From the NCBI GenBank assembly GCA_942492025.1, contig CALODJ010000003.1:434001-498000 (forward strand): a DNA stretch of 64,000 nucleotides, written 5' to 3'. The notes beneath the pieces are model-generated. The model had not been told where the DNA came from. It saw nothing but the letters and a program-made list of their open reading frames with translations, and did no database searches. Made by a program: the position numbers and the translations under genes. Every line of letters begins with the position of its first letter. The stretch's first letter is position 1. This document shows positions 34,871 through 43,390 of the stretch, piece after piece. This DNA is from JABDQW01 sp942492025. GTDB taxonomy: Bacteria; Pseudomonadota; Gammaproteobacteria; SZUA-229.

Positions 34871-34894
34871 TCGCGTCTAAAGTCGCGCCTACAA
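34871..34894. repeat. TCGCGTCTAAAGTCGCG repeat, copy 1
   Basis: TCGCGTCTAAAGTCGCGCCT with ACAAC following; a relative lies at 59556-59580. A short dispersed palindrome. Confidence 0.7.
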
Positions 34895-34906
34895 CTAACG
34901 AGAATG

Positions 34907-34935
34907 CTCTGTGCCCTCCGTGCCTCTGTGGTGAA
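34907..34935. repeat. CACAGAGGCACAGAG dispersed repeat, copy 2 (inverted)
   Basis: The reverse complement reads TTCACCACAGAGGCACGGAG then GGCACAGAG, matching 28581-28610 in the opposite orientation. Confidence 0.7.
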
Positions 34936-34937
34936 TA

Positions 34938-35549
34938 TCAAATATATTTATGTTTTTTGAACTCTTCCAACATCGCATTCAGTGCGATGGCACGGTGGCT
35001 GATCGTGTTCTTGACTTCGAGTGGCAGTTCCCCACCCGAGCATTCGTGTGTGGGCACATAAAAAATCGGATCATAACCAAAACCGCCGTCACCTCGTGGT
35101 GCTTCCAGTATGCGGCCTTCCCAGCTGCCCTGGGTAATGATGGGCACCGGGTCGGTGTGATCACGCATGAAAACGAGCAGGCATTGATAGCGTGCGGTGC
35201 GCTCTGCTTCGGCCACACCCTCGAGTTCCTTGAGTATTTTATCGTTATTGTCCGTATCACTGGCATTCTCTCCGGCATAGCGCGCTGACCACACACCCGG
35301 TCGGGCGTGCAAGGCATCCACTTCGATCCCTGAGTCATCCGCAATCGCCGGTAAACCGGTGCACTCTGCCGCATGTCGCGCCTTGATGATTGCGTTTTCA
35401 ACAAAGGTGGTTCCGGTCTCTGCTACATCAGGCACATTGAAATCTGACTGGGGCACGACCTCGATGCCACAATCGGCAAACAGTCTGTTGATTTCTCGAA
35501 CCTTGCCGGCATTGCCGCTAGCAAGAACGATTTTATTCAAGGTAGTCAT
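34938..35549 (-). CDS. rdgB: XTP/dITP pyrophosphatase (RdgB/HAM1)
   Basis: A 203-residue house-cleaning enzyme that hydrolyses ITP, dITP and XTP to monophosphates. It shows KIVLASGNAGKVREINRLFA at the start (substrate loop SGNxGK), TGLPAIADDSGIEVDAL in the centre (metal-binding acids) and the late EVKNTISHRAIALNAM. The start overlaps the rph stop by four bases, so rph-rdgB is one operon, a common pairing in gammaproteobacteria. Confidence 0.95.
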   Translation of the reverse strand: MTTLNKIVLASGNAGKVREINRLFADCGIEVVPQSDFNVPDVAETGTTFVENAIIKARHAAECTGLPAIADDSGIEVDALHARPGVWSARYAGENASDTDNNDKILKELEGVAEAERTARYQCLLVFMRDHTDPVPIITQGSWEGRILEAPRGDGGFGYDPIFYVPTHECSGGELPLEVKNTISHRAIALNAMLEEFKKHKYI

Positions 35550-36262
35550 GATTGAATCGCATCCTGTTGTGCTTGCAGAATTCTACCAATACCCTGCTTT
35601 GCCAGCGCCAGCATGGCGTTGAGTTCATCGATAGTAAACGCGTGGCCTTCTGCAGTACCCTGAATTTCGATAAAGGCGTCATTGCTGTTCATGACGACAT
35701 TCATGTCTGTTTCTGCATTGGAGTCCTCCGCATAGTCAAGATCGAGGATCGGTGTGCCTTCATAGATACCGACCGATACCGATGCGATCCGGTGATGCAA
35801 GGGGTCCTTGTCGAGCATCTTCTCCTGTTGCATGAACGTGACGGCGTCATGCAGCGCGACCCAGGCACCGGATATGCTGGCCGTACGTGTACCTCCGTCA
35901 GCCTGCAGTACATCACAGTCGAGGCTGATGGTGTTTTCGCCTAGCGCTTCCATGTTGATACCGGCTCTCAACGATCGACCGATCAGGCGCTGGATCTCCA
36001 TGGTGCGCCCGCCTTGTTTGCCGCGCGCGGCCTCGCGACCCATACGGCTGCCTGTCGAGCGTGGCAGCATGCCATATTCGGCCGTGACCCAGCCCCGGCC
36101 CTGACCACGCAGAAAACCGGGCACGCGGTCTTCGACGGAAGCGGTGCAAACGACCTTGGTGTCGCCAAATTCAACCAGAACCGAGCCTTCAGCATGTTTG
36201 GTGAAATTACGGGTTATCTTGATGTTACGCATTTCATCAGCGGCGCGCTTGCTCGGTCTCAT
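35546..36262 (-). CDS. rph: Ribonuclease PH
   Basis: A 238-residue phosphorolytic 3'-5' exoribonuclease that trims tRNA precursors. The start MRPSKRAADEMRNIKITRNF is diagnostic, with GWVTAEYGMLPRSTGSRMGR and LDCDVLQADGGTRTASISGA following. Length is normal, with none of the frameshift seen in some E. coli strains. It is divergent from yicC with a 104-bp spacer. Confidence 0.96.
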   Translation of the reverse strand: MRPSKRAADEMRNIKITRNFTKHAEGSVLVEFGDTKVVCTASVEDRVPGFLRGQGRGWVTAEYGMLPRSTGSRMGREAARGKQGGRTMEIQRLIGRSLRAGINMEALGENTISLDCDVLQADGGTRTASISGAWVALHDAVTFMQQEKMLDKDPLHHRIASVSVGIYEGTPILDLDYAEDSNAETDMNVVMNSNDAFIEIQGTAEGHAFTIDELNAMLALAKQGIGRILQAQQDAIQS

Positions 36263-36366
36263 TCTGTTCTCCGTATCATTCAGTGCGGCGCATTATAACA
36301 ACACGGCAAGATGAATGTGCGTGTTACAATGGCGCACGATAAGGTTCAGTGTCAACGGGGTTGTCG

Positions 36367-37233
36367 ATGATAAAAAGTATGACTGCATTCGCGCGTGTGC
36401 AGAAGAGTGAAAAGTTTGGCACGCTGACCTGGGAGCTGAGATCGGTCAACAGTCGTTATCTCGATATCAATTGCAGATTGCCGGAAGATTTCCGGGCTCA
36501 GGAAGGCCGTGTACGCGAGTGTATCAACACGCGCCTGCAGCGTGGCAAGATCGAATGTGGACTTCGATTCATGCCCGAGCTGGCCATTGAAACCGGGATC
36601 GAAGTCAATGCCGCTTTGGTCAAATCCCTGATCGACGCCTGCCAGCAAATCAATACCCGTTTACACCAGCCTTCGGAAATCAATCCGGTTGATATACTCA
36701 GCTGGCCCGGCGTGGTGGCAGAGCCGGAACAGGATTTCAAGGTCATATACGCAGTATCCGAGAAGCTGTTGCAACACGCGTTGGATGAGTTGGTCGCCAA
36801 CAGGTTGCGTGAAGGCGAACGCATGCGTGAACTCATACAGAAGCGTTGCGCCAGCATGCAGCAAATTGTTGCTGATGTCAGACAGCAACTGCCGCAAATA
36901 CAGCAACGCTATCGTGAAAAACTGACGGCCAGACTCGAAGAACTGAATACCGGTGTCGAACAGGATCGCCTGGAGCAGGAACTGGTGTTTCTCGCACAGA
37001 AGATGGACGTGGATGAAGAACTGGATCGCCTGGAAGCGCACCTTGGGGAGCTTTGTGATGTACTCGATCGCGAAGAGGCGGTGGGAAGGCGGCTGGATTT
37101 TCTGATGCAGGAGCTGAACCGTGAAGCCAACACCCTGGGGTCAAAGTCGGCGGATATCTCCACCACCCAGGCATCGGTGGAACTGAAAGTATTGATCGAA
37201 CAGATGCGCGAGCAGATTCAGAATATTGAGTGA
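36367..37233 (+). CDS. YicC-family endoribonuclease
   Basis: A protein of about 288 residues with the family start MIKSMTAFARVQKSEKFGTL, a central helical region and the conserved end FLMQELNREANTLGSKSADI. YicC proteins were recently shown to be RNases and are often found beside rph or gmk. ATG at 36367 is preferred to 36349, because the family begins at MIKSMTAF. It diverges from rph-rdgB. Confidence 0.92.
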   Translation: MIKSMTAFARVQKSEKFGTLTWELRSVNSRYLDINCRLPEDFRAQEGRVRECINTRLQRGKIECGLRFMPELAIETGIEVNAALVKSLIDACQQINTRLHQPSEINPVDILSWPGVVAEPEQDFKVIYAVSEKLLQHALDELVANRLREGERMRELIQKRCASMQQIVADVRQQLPQIQQRYREKLTARLEELNTGVEQDRLEQELVFLAQKMDVDEELDRLEAHLGELCDVLDREEAVGRRLDFLMQELNREANTLGSKSADISTTQASVELKVLIEQMREQIQNIE

Positions 37234-37416
37234 TTGTTGTTGACGCGAAGGCGCGAAGACATAAATAGTACAGAACTTATGTGATAAGGTTTTGAGTCCG
37301 CAAGTGAACGCGAATGTTCGATGCTCTACAGGCGCTATGCTGGAGATAACGGCCATTGCATTTCCGGTTTTATGCTGCTCGCCTCCAACGTTATAGTTAC
37401 GAGGTTCAAATACACC
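37234..37416. other. Spacer between yicC and the fused ATPase gene
   Basis: It holds a GACGCGAAGGCGCGAAGACA-type short dispersed repeat. No gene or clear terminator. Confidence 0.5.
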
Positions 37417-39309
37417 CTAACTTTTGTTTATAACCAGTCCGGTTGCCTTTTCCTCCGGAATCATTGTCAGTGCCTCCTCAACCACAGCTTGAGGTGTTTC
37501 GCCGGCTTCAACAACCAGGACAACCTGTCCCACCAGGCCTGCCAGGACAGGCGTCTCAGGTGTGCGCAATACGGGTGGCCCATCGAAAATAATCACGTGA
37601 TCGGCATAACGCGAGGCCATTTCATCCACAAGGCTGGCCATGCGTTGACTTGCTAACAACTCGGTAACATGCTCATGATGCTTCCCCGCTGAGAGCAGGC
37701 TCAAGCGTGGAATGTCTGTCCGTCGGATCACATCTGCAACAGTAAGATTTTTGTCTTCAAGGACATCGACCAGACCTCTTTCTTCACCCAGATTCAATAG
37801 TTCGCTGACACCCTTTCTGGTGACATCACAATCCACCAGCAGAACGCTGTTGTCGCGCTCCTGTGCGATGGAAAGAGCAAGGTTGATGGAGGTGTGCGTT
37901 GTGCCTTCACCAGGCATTGAACTGGTTATAAGAATAAGGTTACCCCGATCTATCAAGGATGCGTTTTTACCGAATGCATTGGACAACAACGGTCTTTTGA
38001 TACGGCGATATTCATCCGTGAAACCGGGATCGAGATTGCTACCGGGTACCAGCATATTCTGTCTGCGTAACAACTCGAATACGGCGACACTGTCAGGACC
38101 TGGCGTGTCAGGACCACTTTTACCTTGCGCAGCATCTGCCGTTTGAAATAAGTTGGCCACTTGCCTGTTGGCTGCAGTGGGGCGTTTCCTGTTTCGCTCA
38201 GGAATCAATGCATCAGCGGGAGCTGCGACCTTTGGTGTTTTTATTTTCGACACCTTGTTGTCTGCACGCTTCAAAGCAACGCCCGTTGCCGTTGTTGTGG
38301 GATCTTCCGCCTGCCGTAAACGGGCATCGCCAGACACGGCGCCATCATTTTTTTGATCGGTGGCCAGAACGGCCTTATGAATGGTTTTTTTTTCAGCCGC
38401 TGGTTTCAAACCCTTTGTGCCGCCGCCAGGATTGATCCACGGAAAAGTATCGTCATCCCTGCTGCTTGTGTTCTTTTTCTTGTTGGGTTTGACCAGAGGC
38501 AGGATACTGTTCTCCATACGCTCACTGATGACTTGCTCGATCAAATTAGCATCGATGGTTTTGCATTGGTCGGCGAAGCCGTAAACCATTGCCGTATCGC
38601 AGAGCAGGTTGATCAAACGCGGTACGCCATTGCTGGATTCAGCGATTAACCTGCAGGCATCAGGAGTGAATATATCTTCTGTTGCACCCGCGGTGACCAA
38701 ACGATGCTGAATGTAATGACAGGCCTCTGCAGTATTCAACGCATCAAGATGAAAATCCACCGAGATACGCTGGGCGAACTGCTTCAGTTCCGGCTTCCTC
38801 AGTGTATCTTTCAGATCAGGCTGGCCAGCAAGAATAATCTGTAAAACCAGGTCCTTTTCTGAGTTGATATTCGAAATCATACGCAACTCTTCCAGAGTTG
38901 TCGCTGGCATGTTTTGTGCCTCGTCGACGATCAACAACACGGTTTTGTTTTTGGCATACTGCTCAAGCAGGAAATCGACGAAACGCTGGTGCATCTCGAC
39001 CTTGCTCAGGCCGGGCTCATGAATGCCATAAGCGGAAAGCACCCAGTCAAGTAATTCACCGAATGACTGATGGGTATTGGTGATCATGCCAATCGTGATA
39101 TCGTCTTCGAGGGAGGTTAGCAGCTTGCGTAGCAAGGTTGTTTTGCCGGCGCCAATCTCGCCGGTGATGACACAAAAACCCACGTTGTTCATCTGAGCGT
39201 ACTCGAGCATGGTGAGTGCGATTCTGTGCTTCTTGCTCAGATACAGAAATTCCGGGTCCGGCAATATCGAAAATGGCTTGGTTGTCAAGCCATAAAATGA
39301 TTCATACAT
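37417..39309 (-). CDS. ExeA-like ATPase fused to a CpsD-like (tyrosine-autokinase-type) domain with altered P-loop
   Basis: A 630-residue protein. Residues 1-310 are a close paralogue of the ATPase at 9768-11657 (Walker A GEIGAGKT 50-57, Walker B LLIVDEAQN). After a linker (310-410), EYRRIKRPLLSNAFG leads into a CpsD/exosortase-associated tyrosine-autokinase-like domain (about 450-630) with LLVDCDV at 490-496 and a DGPPVL motif. The P-loop of this second domain reads PGEGTTHTS, so the invariant lysine is Thr470. The usual tyrosine-rich tail is absent. It may act as a scaffold or pseudo-kinase in envelope polysaccharide or secretion control (inference). Confidence 0.85.
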   Translation of the reverse strand: MYESFYGLTTKPFSILPDPEFLYLSKKHRIALTMLEYAQMNNVGFCVITGEIGAGKTTLLRKLLTSLEDDITIGMITNTHQSFGELLDWVLSAYGIHEPGLSKVEMHQRFVDFLLEQYAKNKTVLLIVDEAQNMPATTLEELRMISNINSEKDLVLQIILAGQPDLKDTLRKPELKQFAQRISVDFHLDALNTAEACHYIQHRLVTAGATEDIFTPDACRLIAESSNGVPRLINLLCDTAMVYGFADQCKTIDANLIEQVISERMENSILPLVKPNKKKNTSSRDDDTFPWINPGGGTKGLKPAAEKKTIHKAVLATDQKNDGAVSGDARLRQAEDPTTTATGVALKRADNKVSKIKTPKVAAPADALIPERNRKRPTAANRQVANLFQTADAAQGKSGPDTPGPDSVAVFELLRRQNMLVPGSNLDPGFTDEYRRIKRPLLSNAFGKNASLIDRGNLILITSSMPGEGTTHTSINLALSIAQERDNSVLLVDCDVTRKGVSELLNLGEERGLVDVLEDKNLTVADVIRRTDIPRLSLLSAGKHHEHVTELLASQRMASLVDEMASRYADHVIIFDGPPVLRTPETPVLAGLVGQVVLVVEAGETPQAVVEEALTMIPEEKATGLVINKS

Positions 39310-39551
39310 AAACTACACTACTCTGAAAATCCATTCGTCATGCCATTACTCATGAAACATGCGTAGCTGTCGATCGGTTTTCGTTAATCATCGATCCGGT
39401 GCTACGCTTGGACCATTCCCGACCAGTCAGGATGTCATATGTCCACTTGATCGGTCAGCCTTATCAGGCCGCTTTGCAGATGGCTTCCTCTTTCGCTCAT
39501 AGACAACTTTAACCGGAATTCCGGGCCATATATCGGCATTCGACGAGAAAT

Positions 39552-39780
39552 TCAGGCGTAACTGACCACGCAAACCACCTGACCTTTTGAACCCCGGTCA
39601 CCGTGACCCGATTCAAAAGCACCGTCTTAGCGGGTACCCCAGCGTTTGCAACAGCCATTAGCATCGAGGCTCCATACACCGAGTTCATACCCGTCGCTTA
39701 CGATCAAACATCGTCCACAGAAATGACAACCTATACCGTCTCTGGCCTTGCCATGGCCATTACCGGATATTGTCTCATCA
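39552..39780 (-). pseudogene. Decayed copy of the amrS C-terminus
   Basis: The minus strand translates as GNGHGKARDGIGCHFCGRCL, then IVSDGYELGVWSLDANGCCK, then a stop, then DGAFESGHGDRGSKGQ. This lines up residue by residue with the end of the radical SAM protein at 8455-9567 (GNVHDKTGDSTYCHSCGVRL ... FESGHGDWGSKRQ). At least one in-frame TAA and many changed residues show decay. The fused ATPase gene follows in the same order as amrS and its ATPase. Confidence 0.85.
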
Positions 39781-39832
39781 TGAATTTATTATACACCTGC
39801 GCTTGTGAAAAGGTGTGTTTCTTCACACTATT

Positions 39833-39930
39833 TAGCCCGCATTTCTCACCAGGCGGCGTAGAAAACTGATATGGCATTGGCTATTCGGAGTAAAGCCAGG
39901 ATGACACAAAATACAGTGTGTATTCCCGCC
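39833..39930 (+). mobile_element. Miniature element family 1, left half only
   Basis: TAGCCCGCATTTCTCACCAG and about 80 further bases match the left part of the full element up to the ACAGTGTGT region, then the match stops 39 bases before the stop of the ATPase gene at 39969. The matching right end is at 42396-42419. Confidence 0.85.
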
Positions 39931-39968
39931 TGAGCAAATGGCATGGCCCGGCCTTACCCTTTTTTTCG

Positions 39969-41915
39969 TCAGTTGCCCGCTTGCAGACGAACGTCCCCTC
40001 TGGAACAGGCGATGGGTACTTCGAATATCTGGTCTTCCGGGAAAGACTGGGTCACGATCCAGATCTGGGTGATATCGTCGCTGAGTTCGGGTAACACCTG
40101 GATCGCCTTCCGCGTTCTTTTCTCATCGAAAAAGGCGAACGGCTCATCCAGGAATACGAACTGCTGACTCTCCACATTGCGGTTTACCAGTTCTTGCGAG
40201 AGCGCCAGACGAACCGCCAGCATGATCTGGCGTTGGGTGCCGCTGGAGATCTCCTCCAGGTCCATGAAGTCCCTTTTTTCGTTCGAAAACACGCGCACGC
40301 TGAGGTCTTCGTCGATCTGCAGATGCTCGTATCGATCTTCCGTGAACAGCGGCAGGGTGTGGCCGACCAGGTCCCTCAGTTCTTGATTAAACCGTCGGGA
40401 CAATTGGCGGATAGCCCCATGGAGCAAGTCGTTCGCCAGCTCGCGCAGCTGAATCCCGCGTTCGTATTCGCGCATGCTCTGCTCGAAACTTTCTTGCGAA
40501 AGCGTCAAGTTCTCTGCTGTTTTCAAGCGTTGTCTCTCTTCCCATATCGGTTGTTCCAATGCATCCATACGCTGTTTGAGATCATCCATCCGGTCCCGCA
40601 TCCAATTCAGCTCCCTCCCGACGGCATCACGCACCTCGGCTGGCGCCGCCTCGGAGGATTCGATGCGTCTGCAAAGTGCGGCAATCTGTTGGTCGTCCAG
40701 ACGTGGAGGCAGATTCGCTTCGGTGTCACCGCTTCCTGATTCGCCTGAGTTGTGATGCGGTTCTTCTATCGTCGAATCTTCGCCAGATGTTGCTTCCCTG
40801 ACGGTCGATTCACCCCCCGTTTGCATCGAATCGATGTCCAGGACTGGATCAGTCTGGCCGGCATCTGCCCGCAGTCTCATCAGTTTTTCGGCCAAAACGG
40901 GGGAGCCTCGTTGAAGCTTCGCAGCGCGGTTGTTCAGGGAGGATACCCGGGCCCAGAACAGTAGAAAAAGCACCACGAAACCTATACCCCCGTACAACAG
41001 CCAGGGAAGCTGGGCTTCACTCCATTGAGGGATCAGCCGAGAAAGTGTGTTGGTCAATCCCTGGACGTATTCATTCGCCGGCAGGTACGCTATGAGCACC
41101 CAGGCGCCCGTCAGAACCACCGCCAGACTCAAACTTAGAAATCGCAGAAATCGAGCCCGGGCACGGCGACTTTCGGCTGTGCGAATCGCGGGCAACGCAT
41201 CCTGATAGGCGATCGAAGCTTGTTCGATTTGGTCGGCCTGATCCTTGATCTGCGCCGCGGATTGCCCCAGCTCGGCGTGTTCCTGCTGCATCGAAGGTAG
41301 GCGGTCGGGCTGGATGTTTAGATCCGCCAGCTCCTGCTCGGTTTCCTGGAGCTGAAGCCGGATTTTTTCCCGTTCTTCATGCTGCGCCTCGATCTCATCG
41401 TGGTATTCGTCAGACACCATTCGCAACGAGGTCAGACCAGCCATAGCCTTTACCGCATCGCTGTGTGGGTGGGGTGCAGTAATTTCGCGCTGTGCGAGAT
41501 AAAAGGATTCGATAAATTCGTCGTACCCGTATCCCAGTAGACCCTGGAGCGCTCTGTCTACGAATTCAACTCCGCGAGTAATTGGCAGGTCCTGCTCGCC
41601 GACACGGTTCAAGCGGGCTCCCTGGTTGCCATCTCGGTCGAAAAACCGGGTGATTTCATAGTGTTCACCGTCTCCGATTCGAAAGCGGAGCGTTGCGCTA
41701 CAACGGGTCTCACCCCACCGAATCAGCTTGTCCAGTTCCTGACTGGTAAGAGAGAAGGTTCGGCCAAATAACGCAAAGCAGATGGTCTCTCCGATAGTGC
41801 TCTTGCCGGATTCGTTCAGGCCGTGGATGGCTATTAGCCCTTTTTCAGGAAGATTGTTCAGCTCAAGACTGGCATATTTGAGAATGTTTTCCGCTATCAA
41901 ATCCGTGATAATCAT
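39969..41915 (-). CDS. SMC/SbcC-like ATPase with two membrane helices (YhaN-like)
   Basis: A 648-residue ABC-type ATPase. The N-terminal half-site has Walker A GLNESGKST at 32-40. A short coiled coil (175-250) follows, then two membrane helices (257-279 and 304-322). Next come an acidic low-complexity stretch (355-405) and a second coiled coil (430-500). The C-terminal half-site has signature SSGTQRQ (557-563) and Walker B FVFLDEPFAFFD (586-597). It resembles YhaN, not full-length SbcC, and no SbcD-like nuclease gene is adjacent. The start overlaps the stop of the small upstream gene (ATGA). Function unknown; DNA repair or defence are possibilities. Confidence 0.85.
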   Translation of the reverse strand: MIITDLIAENILKYASLELNNLPEKGLIAIHGLNESGKSTIGETICFALFGRTFSLTSQELDKLIRWGETRCSATLRFRIGDGEHYEITRFFDRDGNQGARLNRVGEQDLPITRGVEFVDRALQGLLGYGYDEFIESFYLAQREITAPHPHSDAVKAMAGLTSLRMVSDEYHDEIEAQHEEREKIRLQLQETEQELADLNIQPDRLPSMQQEHAELGQSAAQIKDQADQIEQASIAYQDALPAIRTAESRRARARFLRFLSLSLAVVLTGAWVLIAYLPANEYVQGLTNTLSRLIPQWSEAQLPWLLYGGIGFVVLFLLFWARVSSLNNRAAKLQRGSPVLAEKLMRLRADAGQTDPVLDIDSMQTGGESTVREATSGEDSTIEEPHHNSGESGSGDTEANLPPRLDDQQIAALCRRIESSEAAPAEVRDAVGRELNWMRDRMDDLKQRMDALEQPIWEERQRLKTAENLTLSQESFEQSMREYERGIQLRELANDLLHGAIRQLSRRFNQELRDLVGHTLPLFTEDRYEHLQIDEDLSVRVFSNEKRDFMDLEEISSGTQRQIMLAVRLALSQELVNRNVESQQFVFLDEPFAFFDEKRTRKAIQVLPELSDDITQIWIVTQSFPEDQIFEVPIACSRGDVRLQAGN

Positions 41916-42232
41916 GCGACGCCCCCTGTTTCTAACGTCTGGAGTCTGCGCACGGTCATTTCCACAGCTTGCTCAAACAACGCTTCGTCGAAGGCATCCC
42001 CCGAATTTCTGCGGTGATGGATCTCAGACTCGCAGTAGATGGCGAATTCCCTGGATGCTTTTTTCAGTATCCCGGGGTCACCGGGGGTGGGTTCCTCTTG
42101 TTCGAAGCGCTCGATCACCGCTCCCGCCCGTTCGGTCGACTCCGGGGCAGTCGCCTCGGTTTCCGCACTGACCAGGGACGCATCCTCCGGCGCGACACCG
42201 TTGGGAGACGTGACTTGTTGATCTTCGTTCAT
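41912..42232 (-). CDS. Small acidic partner of the SMC-like ATPase
   Basis: A protein of about 106 residues. The first half is acidic and disordered-looking (MNEDQQVTSPNGVAPEDASL), the second half helical (ILKKASREFAIYCESEIHHR and AFDEALFEQAVEMTVRRLQT). No family recognised. ATG at 42232 has GGAG a few bases upstream; an open frame extends to 42289. It is translationally coupled to the ATPase and the two form a cassette between half copies of a miniature element. Confidence 0.75.
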   Translation of the reverse strand: MNEDQQVTSPNGVAPEDASLVSAETEATAPESTERAGAVIERFEQEEPTPGDPGILKKASREFAIYCESEIHHRRNSGDAFDEALFEQAVEMTVRRLQTLETGGVA

Positions 42233-42395
42233 ATTGAGTTCTCCACTGTGTTGTTGGTCGCTCCCGGATACCCTGTGCCCGTCGAGCACCGAGCCAAGAG
42301 AGTCGTTCTTGATCCGTTACACAGTAGCAAAAAAAAGGATGGAAACGAACCGGTGGTAGAACCCATTCGCCTATCCGGATAACCGCGGCCCCGTT

Positions 42396-42419
42396 CATCT
42401 GGTGCGAAATGCGGGCTGA
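42396..42419 (+). mobile_element. Miniature element family 1, right end only
   Basis: ATCTGGTGCGAAATGCGGGC followed by TGA matches the right terminal repeat with one or two changes. With the left half at 39833-39930 it brackets the ATPase cassette. Confidence 0.75.
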
Positions 42420-42522
42420 TTCGTGGAATCTATTAGAGGACTACGCCATTCCCGGCCCAATGACGCTGGCCTGCTGTATGTATCGACTCCTGCGATGCAG
42501 AGCCGGCAGTAGCCGTAGAGCA

Positions 42523-42568
42523 TTCCGCCGCGAATTCCTCACACTATTGCGCGATATTCGCGGCGGAA
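42523..42568. repeat. Perfect 13-bp inverted repeat with 20-base loop
   Basis: TTCCGCCGCGAAT and ATTCGCGGCGGAA. It lies in the 42420-42706 gap, where I see no real gene. No U-run follows. Confidence 0.7.
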
Positions 42569-42706
42569 ACTGTTCTTTTGCCGAGATTTCTGTGTTACGT
42601 ACGGTGTTCGTGCACCCTGTAGGTCTTCAAATACACGAGCGTTTGTTTGCGGACTGATGACGCCACCTGTATTAATGCTGCGCTGTTTACGTTTGAGCAC
42701 CAAACA

Positions 42707-43390
42707 TTACTTGATTTCCAGTAACTCGAGCTCGAACAGCAGCGTGGAGTTGGGTTCGATCACCTCGCCGCGTTTTTGTGCGCCGTAGGCCAGATCAGCA
42801 GGTATGTAGAGCTCCCACTTATCGCCAACCTTCATCAACTGCAGGGCTTCAGTCCAGCCTTTGATGACACCTTTGACGGGAAAGCTGGCGGGTTGGCCGC
42901 GACTGTATGAACTGTCGAATTCGCGGCCATCGATGAGTGTGCCACGGTAATGGGTCGTGACGGTATCTTCCGGCTTGGGTGTCGGGCCATCGCCACTCTT
43001 GATGACCTTGTACTGCAATCCGCTGTCCGTTGTTACCACACCTTCTTTTTTAGCGTTGTCGGCAAGAAACTTTTTGCCTGCTTCGAGGTTTTTCGCCGCC
43101 ATTTCTTGCTGTTTCTGCACCAGCTCGGCGCGCAGTTTTTCGGTATATTCGGCTTTGAACTGGCCCATTTCACCCGCCTCAAAAGCCAGCTCTTTACCCG
43201 AAGCTGCATCCATGATGCCGCGTGTGAGCGCCGAGATATCCAGGTCAATTCCCTGTTGTTTCAACCGCTTGGCAAAATCCACGCCAAAACTGTAACTGGC
43301 TTTCTGTTCCAGCGTTTTTAGTCCTTCAGCAGCGTGGCCTATTATCGGTACAAATAAAACAGTGATCAGTGTCAATGAAAATCGATACAT
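42707..43390 (-). CDS. FKBP-type peptidyl-prolyl isomerase (FkpA/Mip-like)
   Basis: A 227-residue exported protein. A signal peptide (LITVLFVPIIGHAAEG) is followed by the helical dimerisation domain of FkpA/Mip proteins (30-110, KASYSFGVDFAKRLKQQGID). The FKBP domain follows, with YKVIKSGDGPTPKPEDTVTT, VTTHYRGTLIDGREFDSSYS and the late LAYGAQKRGEVIEPNSTLLF. It helps fold periplasmic proteins. It is divergent from the DegQ gene, another periplasmic quality-control enzyme. Confidence 0.92.
   Translation of the reverse strand: MYRFSLTLITVLFVPIIGHAAEGLKTLEQKASYSFGVDFAKRLKQQGIDLDISALTRGIMDAASGKELAFEAGEMGQFKAEYTEKLRAELVQKQQEMAAKNLEAGKKFLADNAKKEGVVTTDSGLQYKVIKSGDGPTPKPEDTVTTHYRGTLIDGREFDSSYSRGQPASFPVKGVIKGWTEALQLMKVGDKWELYIPADLAYGAQKRGEVIEPNSTLLFELELLEIK

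Larger units (their letters stand above)
34521..34937. other. Spacer full of dispersed repeats
   Basis: This 417-base gap has no supportable gene. It holds a GTAGGGTGCGC palindrome (34719-34788), a TCGCG palindrome (34871-34894), a TCTGATCT-type inverted pair near 34832-34855, and a CACAGAGG repeat (34907-34935). Confidence 0.7.

Noticed and set aside
39603..39869. 88-residue plus-strand frame
   Set aside because: It is antisense to the amrS remnant and ends in the miniature element.
40177..40755. Plus-strand frames of up to 181 residues
   Set aside because: They are antisense shadows of the SMC-like ATPase, which has complete motifs.
42409..42657. 82-residue plus-strand frame
   Set aside because: It starts in the element end, runs through a perfect hairpin and looks non-coding.
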